DNA from: Candidatus Methanomethylophilaceae archaeon
GTDB taxonomy: Archaea; Thermoplasmatota; Thermoplasmata; Methanomassiliicoccales; Methanomethylophilaceae
Reading direction: 5' to 3'
Length of the DNA: 14,219 nt
NCBI GenBank assembly: GCA_007116915.1
Contig: SKHQ01000017.1
Coordinates: forward strand, 1-14,219
The position numbers and the translations under genes were made by a program. The notes below the pieces were generated by a model. The model was not told the origin of the DNA. It made no database searches and was given only the letters and a program-made list of their open reading frames with translations. Of the stretch, positions 7,589 through 14,219 are shown in pieces. Numbering within the stretch: the stretch's first letter is position 1; every line of letters starts with the position of its first letter.

Positions 7589-8998
7589 TCAGTCCAGAAC
7601 CTTCCCTATGTCGTCCAGCAGGACGTTAATCTCCTGCAGCACGACTATGCGATGGTCGAATATCAACTGGAGGTCCTTACGGTCCCTCTGAGATAGCCAT
7701 ATGTTGTCCTGCAGTTCCTTCAGGAGTGAAGCCCTCTCCTGATCGTGACCCTTCAAAGCCTTTTGCTGACGTGAACGCAGGTCCTGTACCTCTTTCCGGT
7801 ATAGACGGCTCTGAGGGGAGTCGGTCTTCTCGGTGAGTTTCCATCCATGCTCCTTTTCCAGCATGTTTATCAGTTCCTCGTATCCGTACTTGCGGAATCC
7901 CTTGGAACGGCCACGGGAGTCGTCGAACGGATCCATGTAACTGTGCTTGGGATGAGCTGAATTGTGCTTCCTCAATATCTCGAGGTTGGTGAACGAACTG
8001 TTGCAGTCGTAACAGTAGACCACCCGAGGGAACCGGGCATCAGCGTCCACGAGGTTCCGTGATGAGACGGCCAGTCTGAAAAGTTCCTCGGCCTCCTTCC
8101 TCAGATTGCTGAGGTTGACCCCGTGGGAAACGCAGGATTCGAAGATCCCGCGCCGGACGGACTCCTTCTCATCGGGTACGTCCCATAGCAGGTGTTGGAG
8201 TATAGGCAGCATGCTGATGTCCACCCTCTCCTTCCCCAATGATGCCGCGGCTATCCTCATCACATCGACGGTCTTCTTCCATCTGCGGTCGGAGACATAA
8301 CGGTCGGAACGACGGAAATCCTCACGCAGCGCCAGTATGGTGGCCAGTACCTCATCGTCGACCTCCATGCCACGGGCGTTCGCCCTATTGGACAGTATAT
8401 CGTCCATGGATATGTGCACCGGGGGCTCGAATCCTTGGTCGGAAGAGGACAGTATGGCGGCGAAATTCTCATCGCCGCTGATCGGTGACACGTAGTACCT
8501 GAACAGGAAACGGTCGTACAGCGCTTGCAGACCCTCGTCCTCCTCCGGTAGTTCATTGGATGCGCCGTAAAGGGAATAGAGGGGCACGTCCATGACCTTC
8601 CTGCCGTTATGGAACTTCTTCTCGTTCAAAATCGTCAGAAGGCTGTTGAGAATGGAACTGTTGGCTTTGAATATCTCATCCAGGAACGCTATGTTAGAAT
8701 CCGGCAGATAGCCTTCTGTGCGGCGACGGAACTCATCGGCCTTCAGACTCTCCAGCGAAAGGGGTCCGAAGACCTCCTCCGGGGAGGTGAAACGGGTGAG
8801 CAGGTAGTAATAGAACTTGCTTTGGTCAAGACAATGGCATATGTCCTTGGCCAGCATGCTCTTGGCTGTGCCGGGGGGGCCGATGAACAGAACGTGCTCC
8901 CCCGAGAGCAGCGCCAGAAGCGCTCCGGATATCTCATCCTCCCTCTCCTTGTAACGACTGTTCAGGCTTTCCACCAATTTCTCGACTTTCTTTATCAT
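7589..8998 (-). CDS. ravA: RavA-like MoxR-family AAA+ ATPase with C2H2 zinc finger
   Basis: The first 310 or so residues closely follow Escherichia coli RavA: Walker A GPPGTAKS (40-47), LTRFTSPEEVFGPLSLESLK (67-86), GYLPDSNIAFLDEI with Walker B (96-109), NEKKFHNG (125-132), ASNELPEEDEGLQALYDR (146-163) and the sensor-2 region YVSDRRWKK (234-242). RavA is a hexameric MoxR ATPase thought to remodel protein complexes together with the VWA protein ViaA, encoded directly downstream here. After the AAA+ module, where enterobacterial RavA has the LARA domain, this protein instead carries a classical zinc-finger signature (Cys329, Cys332, His345, His349) and a charged, probably coiled-coil tail (about 395-469). 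The total of 469 residues is slightly shorter than RavA (about 500). The start at 8998 fits a TATA-like box 24-25 bases upstream, giving a leaderless unit. The ATPase and RavA family call is strong; function in this organism is unknown. Confidence 0.92.
   Translation of the reverse strand: MIKKVEKLVESLNSRYKEREDEISGALLALLSGEHVLFIGPPGTAKSMLAKDICHCLDQSKFYYYLLTRFTSPEEVFGPLSLESLKADEFRRRTEGYLPDSNIAFLDEIFKANSSILNSLLTILNEKKFHNGRKVMDVPLYSLYGASNELPEEDEGLQALYDRFLFRYYVSPISGDENFAAILSSSDQGFEPPVHISMDDILSNRANARGMEVDDEVLATILALREDFRRSDRYVSDRRWKKTVDVMRIAAASLGKERVDISMLPILQHLLWDVPDEKESVRRGIFESCVSHGVNLSNLRKEAEELFRLAVSSRNLVDADARFPRVVYCYDCNSSFTNLEILRKHNSAHPKHSYMDPFDDSRGRSKGFRKYGYEELINMLEKEHGWKLTEKTDSPQSRLYRKEVQDLRSRQQKALKGHDQERASLLKELQDNIWLSQRDRKDLQLIFDHRIVVLQEINVLLDDIGKVLD
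7952..8014 (-). other. C2H2 zinc-finger coding segment in the RavA-like gene
   Basis: Residues 329-349 of the ATPase fit C-x2-C-x3-F-x5-L-x2-H-x3-H exactly, including the two hydrophobic core positions Phe336 and Leu342 that stabilise classical C2H2 fingers. Another His at 352 offers an alternative ligand. The preceding strand (RVVY) and the helix spacing also fit a beta-beta-alpha finger. Zinc binding itself is inferred. Confidence 0.8.
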
Positions 8999-9017
8999 CA
9001 GGTCACCGTCTGGTCTT

Positions 9018-9027
9018 GTTTATAACG
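9018..9027 (-). promoter_or_regulatory. TATA box for the ravA-viaA unit
   Basis: The minus strand reads GTTATAAACA, centred about 24-25 bases upstream of the ATG at 8998, so transcription should begin at or very near the start codon. A GGTGA-like sequence lies just before the ATG but would be largely outside such a message. Confidence 0.6.
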
Positions 9028-9037
9028 CATTCAACCC

Positions 9038-9045
9038 TATAATTA
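9038..9045 (+). promoter_or_regulatory. Candidate TATA box for the hyuA-like gene
   Basis: TATAATTA is the best A/T-rich box on the plus strand here. A start 27 bases on, near 9068, would leave a leader of about 49 nt, longer than elsewhere in the window. A weaker box, GGTATTTC at 9083-9090, would instead give a leaderless start at about 9114. The sequence does not decide between them. Confidence 0.4.
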
Positions 9046-9116
9046 AGTGTTGAACTGTCCATCGGACTGGTTACTCGGACAAGGTATTTCATGGTCTATG
9101 CCGTTGAGCTAGAAGG

Positions 9117-11087
9117 ATGAGTGAAGAAGGGATTCGCACTTTGGGCCTGGGCATCGATGCCGGGGGATCCTACACCGATGCCATAGTCATGGACGTGAAG
9201 ACCAGGACTGTCCTTGCCAGGGCCAAGACCCCAACTACCCATCAAGACCTCATTATCGGGATGATGAAAGCCATTGAGGACCTGATGATGCAAAGGGCCT
9301 TCGACAACCGTGAGGTGAGGTTCGTGGGATTATCGACCACCTTGGCCACCAACTCCATACTGGAAGGGAAGGGGGGAAGGGTAGGACTCATAGGGATAGG
9401 ATGGAACCCCGGTAATGATTGGTCCCCGGGCTCGGACATGAGCGCGTACATCTCCGGCGGTCATGACGTCAAAGGAAGGACCGAGCATGGCCTGGACGAA
9501 GTGGCATTGGAGGAGGCCGTCGTTTCCATGGAGGGGAAGGTCGATGCTCTGGTGGTCTCCAGCAAATTCTCGGTCCTGAACCCCGCCCATGAGGAGAGGT
9601 CCAGAGCCCTTATCAGAGGGTACAGTGAACTGCCTGTCATCGCTGCCCATGAACTGTCCGAGGACCTCGGCGTGAGGGAAAGGACGGTCACGGCCATACT
9701 GAACGGCCGCCTCCTACCGATAATCGATGATTTCCTCAATGACATAGTCTTCATGCTAAGGAAGCAGAGGATAGATGCCAAGGTTATGGTCCTGCGCGGG
9801 GACGGCACCATGATGGACATCGAGACCGCCAGGGCGAGGCCGGTGGAGACGATAATGTCCGGACCTGCCGCCTCTGCCTTGGGAGGGCGATTCCTGTCCC
9901 ATCAGGATGACTGCATCGTGGTGGACATGGGCAGCACGTCCACCGATATCGTCTACATACGCAAAGGGCTACCGACAGTGCGCCAGGAGGGTGCAGTGGT
10001 AGGAGACCGCCGCACCCACGTGAAGGCCATGGATGCGCTGACCATCGGCCTGGGAGGGGACTCCCACATCCGCCGGGGCAAGAACGACCGTATTGAGATA
10101 GGACCGAACAGAGTGGTCCCATTGAGCATGGCCGCCCTGATGTTTCCAGCATTGACCGAACGTCTGCGACACCGGGATGGAAACTTGTTCCTCATCCCCC
10201 ATAACTCCAAAGTCGATAAGCTGGGCGGCAGGGAGGGGGAGATGTACAGATTCATCAGGGACAACGCCCCCTGCACAATCCAGCAGGCCATAGACGGCAA
10301 TCCGCACATAGTCACATCCAGCCGCATCATCGACCGCCTGGTGGAGTACGGCAACGTGATCATGACCGGACTTACCCCCACCGACCTTCTGCATGTCAAG
10401 GGCAGGTTCATACCCGGTGATGAGGACGCGGCATACCACGGCCTGCTCCACGAGGCCTCGGCCGCGAACATGACACCGCAGCAGTTCATGGACAAGGCCC
10501 TTCATCGCATCGTCTCCGAGTTGGGCATGGGCATCATGCGCAAGGTGCTGATAGACGAGACCAACGACATCACCGTAAGCAATTCCATGTCCAGGTTGCT
10601 GCGTACCGCCGTCGGCGACGGCTTCATGGACCTCGTCGATGTCAACATGCGCATAAACATACCAGTGGTTGGGCTCGGCGGACCTTCATATGTGTTCCTG
10701 CCGCCATTGCAGGACCGTCTCGGTGTGGAGGTGATCATCCCCATGGACAATGATGTCGGCAATGCGGTCGGGACGATATGCTCCAAGATATCCGAGTACT
10801 CGTCCGCCATTATACGTCCGTTGAAAGGCGGGGGATACCAGATAACAAGCAACTTCTCCGCCCGCGTGAAGGCTTTGCGCCTCCATGAGGCTATCGAACG
10901 GGCAAAGGAGATGGTGACCGAGAACGCCATACGCCGCGCCGCAGAGGCCGGGGGCGTGAACATAAGCGTGGAGGTGGACGTCGACCGCAGCAACTACAAT
11001 AACATCGACGGTTCCGCCGAAGTGGACCGTATAGAGGTCAAAGCCAGGGCGGTAGGGGATCCGATGGGCGTCATGTTCCGTTCATGA
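9117..11087 (+). CDS. Hydantoinase A / oxoprolinase-family protein
   Basis: The 656-residue soluble protein belongs to the HyuA/5-oxoprolinase family, ASKHA-fold enzymes that use ATP to open cyclic amides or activate carbonyls. The two phosphate motifs are GIDAGGSYTD (12-21) and VVDMGSTSTDIVYI (268-281). Other family marks are STTLATNSILEGKGGRVGLI (73-92), SGPAASALGG (248-257), RTHVKAMDALTIGLGGDS (299-316), TGLTPTDLLHVKGRF (417-431) and GLGGPS (519-524). A HyuB-like partner, normally encoded next to HyuA in hydantoinases and acetone carboxylases, is absent here, so the substrate cannot be assigned. The ATG at 9117 overlaps the stop of a 9-codon frame (ATGA). Local G+C is high: 41 of 60 bases at 10021-10080 by hand count. 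The 3' end overlaps the convergent kinase gene by 6 bp. It divides promoter space with ravA on the other strand. Confidence 0.9.
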   Translation: MSEEGIRTLGLGIDAGGSYTDAIVMDVKTRTVLARAKTPTTHQDLIIGMMKAIEDLMMQRAFDNREVRFVGLSTTLATNSILEGKGGRVGLIGIGWNPGNDWSPGSDMSAYISGGHDVKGRTEHGLDEVALEEAVVSMEGKVDALVVSSKFSVLNPAHEERSRALIRGYSELPVIAAHELSEDLGVRERTVTAILNGRLLPIIDDFLNDIVFMLRKQRIDAKVMVLRGDGTMMDIETARARPVETIMSGPAASALGGRFLSHQDDCIVVDMGSTSTDIVYIRKGLPTVRQEGAVVGDRRTHVKAMDALTIGLGGDSHIRRGKNDRIEIGPNRVVPLSMAALMFPALTERLRHRDGNLFLIPHNSKVDKLGGREGEMYRFIRDNAPCTIQQAIDGNPHIVTSSRIIDRLVEYGNVIMTGLTPTDLLHVKGRFIPGDEDAAYHGLLHEASAANMTPQQFMDKALHRIVSELGMGIMRKVLIDETNDITVSNSMSRLLRTAVGDGFMDLVDVNMRINIPVVGLGGPSYVFLPPLQDRLGVEVIIPMDNDVGNAVGTICSKISEYSSAIIRPLKGGGYQITSNFSARVKALRLHEAIERAKEMVTENAIRRAAEAGGVNISVEVDVDRSNYNNIDGSAEVDRIEVKARAVGDPMGVMFRS

Positions 11088-13958
11088 TATGGACGTCCAG
11101 GTCTGACGGCGAAGATTCCCGATCTCCAACTCCAGAGCCCAAGGGTCCTGGTGCAGCGAGACATTTCCATTCAGTTGCCTCTCGACCATGGTTATCACCA
11201 TGCGCATACCTATGCTCTTAGAGTTCCGGCGCAAAGACTCCAGATCCTTTATGCCAGGGCCGTCATCACGATAGAGGATTTTCAGTTTTTCATTGGCTGT
11301 TGAAATCTCAAGGGTGATATGTGCTGAATTCCTTCCTTGCAACGAATGCAGGGCGGAATTGCTTATCAGCTCGTTAACGATGAAACTTATGTAGACCAGG
11401 CTCTCCAATGTGATATTGATGCTCAGGTCGTTGACCGAGAAACCGAATTTTCCGCTGGTGGCCATGTTCTCGAGTATGTCATCGGCAAGGCTGCGCATGA
11501 AACCGCCGAGTTCAATCGCCTCCCCCGGGCCGGTGGAGTAGATGTGCTGGTAGGCACGGGCCATCGATGTCAGCCGATTCTGCGTCTTCATCAAAGCCTC
11601 CACGCCTGCCTTCCCCCTCATGTTGAGCATCTGCATCTGCAACATGGATATCATCATCTGCAGATTGTTGCCCACCCGGTGGTTCAGCTCGTGTAGAACG
11701 AGCTCTTTCTCATCCAAGGCGGATTTGAGGTTCTTCTCGATTACAACCCTCTGGGAGATGTCCTCCATGAAGACGGCGAATCTTGATCCTTCGACTGGGA
11801 AGGAGACTACTTGTAACCAGATGTTTGAGTCGGGGAGGATGTCCTCGAACTGCATCGGCTGTTTCACCCTCATTATTGTTCGCCATCTGTCCAACCATAC
11901 TTCCTTATGTGGTATATCGGAGTTATTGACAGGCGCCCTTTTCGATAGGCTCTTCATGGCAGGGTTCATCTCTAAGACTTTTAATTCATTGACATTCTCT
12001 TCCTCAGTCAACTCGCATAGGGCGAAGGCTATGGGCATGGTGGTGAAAAGTTCCCGGTACTTCTCCTCACTCTCAACTATCAACGAGGTCAGACGCATCG
12101 TCTCACTGATGTCCAGGAATATCTGTGCGGTCCTACCCTTTCCAGGACTGAACATGAACACGTCGAACCAACGGTCTACGTCCTTCACATAGTTGGTCTT
12201 TTTCTGCGGTTTACCAGTAATACCGACCTCAATGAACGAGTTGTACCAGAAATCCTCGAAATTGGGCATGATCTTCTTCAAGGACTTACCGATGACTGAA
12301 CGCGGAAGGCCAGTCTCCTTTTCGAAAGCGGGGTTGACATCCACATACTCCAAATCTATGACCTCCCCCTCTTCATTGAAGATGAGCTTCTGCTCCGCGA
12401 AACCGGTCTGCATGTTGTTGAACAGGCCCTCATAACGGTTGACGCTTTCCTTGTGGGCCTCTTCGATGAGATAATGTTCAGTCACATCGGTTAGTATGCC
12501 GATTACGTAAAGAATGCCGTCTTCACCGGTGACGAATTTGGAGTTCTCCTGTACCCAAATCGTCGTTCCGTCCTTTGCTATAAGACGGAAACGGTAAAGG
12601 ATGTCGGTCTCGTTGGATACCGCCCTCCTGACGATCTCATTGGCCATATGGACGTCTTCGGGATGCATGACGCTCACGAACTCCCGTACTGAGTTGTTCA
12701 CGAAATCGGTTGCGGGATATCCCAGCATGTTCTCGATCTCGTCACTTATCTCCACCATGGTGAAACTCTTATCAGCCCGACATCTGAACAGCACCCCGGG
12801 AGCATTGAGCATGAAGACCGAGAAGGAATCGTACATCCTCTTCAATTCATTCTGAGCCTGTTTCTCCTCAGTTACATCACGACCTGTGCACAAAAGCACG
12901 GGCCCTTTTGGCGTAGGGATGACGTTGAGCGTCCACTCCAACCACGCCGGCATTTTGCCATGGTATTGGCGTACAACCTTGTTGCTTATGTCGGGTTTGG
13001 ATAGAATCTCTTGGATACGTGATGTTGAATATTGAGGTCCGATGATATCCTGGAGGCTGTGGTTGAAAAAGACCTCACGATGTTGGATAAGGAACAACTC
13101 CATGGCGGGATTCAGATAGGTTATGACGCCTTCGATATCGGCTGTGATGACCAAGTCCTTCCCCTTCTCCATCATCCATCGTATTATGTGATCCCTCTCC
13201 AATAATCTGGAATCGAGGTCCTTACCCTGGTAACGGTCGAAGGCGATACCTTCCAAACGGTGGACGTCCCCGCCTGAATCGCATGTCCTCTTGCCACGGA
13301 ATGTCAAGCGGACATCCCCCCCTTCAGGGTGTGTAAGATCGAGATCTACCTGTACAGCCTTTCTGCAATCGAAACCGCTGCAACGGAAAAGTGGTAAAAG
13401 ACGTTCATAAACGCTAGCGGGGATTTTTGACTTGAAATCGTCAAATGGCATCACTTTACGTTCTTTTTCATAACCGAAGAATGTTGCCAATTCACCATCG
13501 AGTGTGATCGTACCCGCTGATATATCTATACGCCATGAGCCTAGAGGGCTTTCTATTCCTTTGATGATGTCCTTCATACTGTTTTCATCGTTTCCCTTAG
13601 GAAGATTATCCTCGATCCATGCCAGAACCTCATCGGGATCGAAAGGATCCAAAATCATGAAGTCGGTTTGAAGAAAACGGAGAATGTTTGTATTCTTAGA
13701 ATCTAGGATGGGGGCGATGGCTAAGGTGGGAGTGTCACAAATATCATGATACTTCGCCAAGGTTGCCAGATCCTCAGCGACCCTTCCTTTGCGGATGAAG
13801 AACAGAGTCAGATTGTTAATTTCCTGTTCATTTTCTTGCAAAAAACTTTCAAATTCCATTTGGGTGAAATCAATGTCCAAACCCCTCGCCTTTGTTTTTG
13901 AGAGGAGTTCCGACAAAGATGTCGGGGCGTTTATTGCCAGGACCTTGATCGGATTCAC
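11082..13958 (-). CDS. Soluble multi-PAS histidine kinase with degenerate receiver
   Basis: The 958-residue sensor kinase has no membrane segment and should be cytosolic. Residues 1-120 have the alternating strand/helix pattern of a receiver ending in LDPFDPDEVLAWI, but the usual acidic pocket, phosphoacceptor Asp, Thr and Lys are replaced. About five PAS or PAS-like domains follow, near 135-245, 255-370, 375-497, 505-625 and 630-740; several end in the typical DVTE or DISE exit (361-364, 491-494, 617-620, 733-736). The kinase core is HisKA_2-like: LHELNHRVGNNLQMMISMLQ (755-774) with His760 the likely phosphoacceptor, then N box NELISNSALHS (862-872), G1 box DDGPGI (898-903) and SIGMRMV (915-921). 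The start is GTG, fixed by an in-frame TAA three codons upstream. No response regulator is near, so the partner is unknown. The ligands of the PAS domains cannot be read from sequence. Confidence 0.92.
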   Translation of the reverse strand: MNPIKVLAINAPTSLSELLSKTKARGLDIDFTQMEFESFLQENEQEINNLTLFFIRKGRVAEDLATLAKYHDICDTPTLAIAPILDSKNTNILRFLQTDFMILDPFDPDEVLAWIEDNLPKGNDENSMKDIIKGIESPLGSWRIDISAGTITLDGELATFFGYEKERKVMPFDDFKSKIPASVYERLLPLFRCSGFDCRKAVQVDLDLTHPEGGDVRLTFRGKRTCDSGGDVHRLEGIAFDRYQGKDLDSRLLERDHIIRWMMEKGKDLVITADIEGVITYLNPAMELFLIQHREVFFNHSLQDIIGPQYSTSRIQEILSKPDISNKVVRQYHGKMPAWLEWTLNVIPTPKGPVLLCTGRDVTEEKQAQNELKRMYDSFSVFMLNAPGVLFRCRADKSFTMVEISDEIENMLGYPATDFVNNSVREFVSVMHPEDVHMANEIVRRAVSNETDILYRFRLIAKDGTTIWVQENSKFVTGEDGILYVIGILTDVTEHYLIEEAHKESVNRYEGLFNNMQTGFAEQKLIFNEEGEVIDLEYVDVNPAFEKETGLPRSVIGKSLKKIMPNFEDFWYNSFIEVGITGKPQKKTNYVKDVDRWFDVFMFSPGKGRTAQIFLDISETMRLTSLIVESEEKYRELFTTMPIAFALCELTEEENVNELKVLEMNPAMKSLSKRAPVNNSDIPHKEVWLDRWRTIMRVKQPMQFEDILPDSNIWLQVVSFPVEGSRFAVFMEDISQRVVIEKNLKSALDEKELVLHELNHRVGNNLQMMISMLQMQMLNMRGKAGVEALMKTQNRLTSMARAYQHIYSTGPGEAIELGGFMRSLADDILENMATSGKFGFSVNDLSINITLESLVYISFIVNELISNSALHSLQGRNSAHITLEISTANEKLKILYRDDGPGIKDLESLRRNSKSIGMRMVITMVERQLNGNVSLHQDPWALELEIGNLRRQTWTSIS

Positions 13959-13972
13959 GAATTCTTATGGCG

Positions 13973-13982
13973 TATAATAATT
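13973..13982 (-). promoter_or_regulatory. TATA-like box for the multi-PAS kinase
   Basis: The minus strand reads AATTATTATA, centred about 20 bases before the GTG start, a little closer than at other genes here. A second A/T-rich box at 14002-14012 (centre near 14006) would give a leader of about 21 nt. The 160-bp divergent spacer up to the tRNA-Ile holds only A/T-rich promoter sequence and three copies of ATTGAT (13980, 13999, 14070). Confidence 0.4.
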
Positions 13983-14082
13983 GATAACCTTTGTGTAGAT
14001 TGATATAATAATCAAAATCAAACTGGAATCTGAAAAATAACAAGTGTTTCTGATTGTCTGGCATATCTGATTGATGCAAAGC

Positions 14083-14090
14083 TTTTTATC
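14083..14090 (+). promoter_or_regulatory. TATA-like box for tRNA-Ile
   Basis: TTTTTATC is centred about 33 bases before the tRNA 5' end, which allows a start a few bases upstream of the mature tRNA with a short 5' leader for RNase P to remove. AGCTATAT at 14096-14103 is an alternative but is too close. Confidence 0.5.
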
Positions 14091-14119
14091 GTTTAGCTAT
14101 ATTCGAGGTTCCATCACAG

Positions 14120-14197
14120 GGGCCCATGGCTTAGGTTGGTTAGAGCACCCGGCTGATAACCGGGAGGTCATGAGTTCAAATCTCATTGGGCCCACCA
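14120..14197 (+). tRNA. tRNA-Ile (anticodon GAU), CCA encoded
   Basis: The acceptor stem GGGCCCA (14120-14126) pairs with TGGGCCC (14187-14193). The anticodon stem CCCGG/CCGGG encloses CTGATAA, giving anticodon GAU for AUC and AUU codons. The T-loop contains GTTCAAATC. Discriminator A is at 14194 and CCA is encoded at 14195-14197. There is no intron and the variable loop is short, as for isoleucine. Confidence 0.97.
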
Positions 14198-14214
14198 CAC
14201 CCCCCTCTGGGGTG
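14198..14214 (+). terminator. C/G hairpin directly after tRNA-Ile
   Basis: CACCCC (14198-14203) and GGGGTG (14209-14214) can pair across the 5-nt loop CCTCT, starting at the base after the encoded CCA. It may help 3' processing or transcription termination. No T-run follows within the window, which archaeal termination usually needs, so the role is uncertain. Confidence 0.35.
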
Positions 14215-14219
14215 CGCCA

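Noticed and set aside
9953..10505. Two overlapping long minus-strand frames inside the hyuA-like gene
   Set aside because: Two competing antisense frames over the same bases, both without motifs, indicate compositional shadows in a G+C-rich gene.
14000..14015. Inverted repeat TTGAT-N6-ATCAA in the kinase/tRNA-Ile spacer
   Set aside because: Five-base arms in A/T-rich promoter DNA are expected by chance. It was noted in the promoter entry but is not supported as an operator.
13870..14079. A 69-codon minus-strand frame covering the multi-PAS kinase start and its upstream region
   Set aside because: It overlaps the kinase N-terminus in another frame, has no family resemblance, and spans the A/T-rich promoter region.
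1..14219. CRISPR array, insertion sequence, integrase or phage genes, attachment-site duplication next to the tRNAs
   Set aside because: No regularly spaced repeats, transposase or integrase motifs were seen, and no duplicate of either tRNA 3' end was noticed in the window.

Overview
The window looks like part of an archaeal chromosome, most plausibly from the Thermoplasmatota and possibly from a Methanomassiliicoccales-type lineage. The archaeal call is firm. PheT is the compact archaeal/eukaryal form. HMG-CoA reductase is the archaeal class I type. The tRNA-Ser carries discriminator G, and CCA is encoded in the tRNA-Ile gene. Most genes have an A/T-rich TATA-like box centred about 24-33 bases upstream of the start and no Shine-Dalgarno sequence, so mRNAs look leaderless or nearly so. 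The finer taxonomic placement is an impression from gene style and was not tested.

Layout, left to right. A tRNA-Ser(UGA) gene, pheT and hmgA all lie on the minus strand, each with its own TATA-like box. A divergent 0.1-kb region then leads to a plus-strand pair: a seven-TM PAS histidine kinase and a CobB/CfbB-type a,c-diamide synthase. The two reading frames are in phase and separated by a single TAG. Convergent to them, overlapping by 20 bp, is a minus-strand two-gene unit made of a RavA-like MoxR AAA+ ATPase followed after 2 nt by a ViaA-like VWA protein. A second divergent promoter region feeds a plus-strand hydantoinase A/oxoprolinase-like gene. That gene overlaps by 6 bp the end of a large minus-strand soluble sensor kinase with a degenerate receiver, about five PAS domains and a HisKA_2-type kinase core. 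The window closes with a plus-strand tRNA-Ile(GAU) gene and a small C/G hairpin.

Housekeeping functions present are Phe-tRNA charging, mevalonate synthesis for archaeal lipids, two tRNAs, and tetrapyrrole side-chain amidation (for F430 in a methanogen or for a cobamide otherwise). The rest is sensing and accessory function: two orphan histidine kinases with no response regulator in view, an orphan HyuA with no HyuB, and the RavA/ViaA chaperone-like pair. The most unusual feature is a textbook C2H2 zinc-finger signature in the C-terminal half of the RavA-like ATPase, where Escherichia coli RavA carries its LARA domain. No CRISPR array, insertion sequence, integrase or origin was seen. No gap without a gene exceeds about 160 bp.
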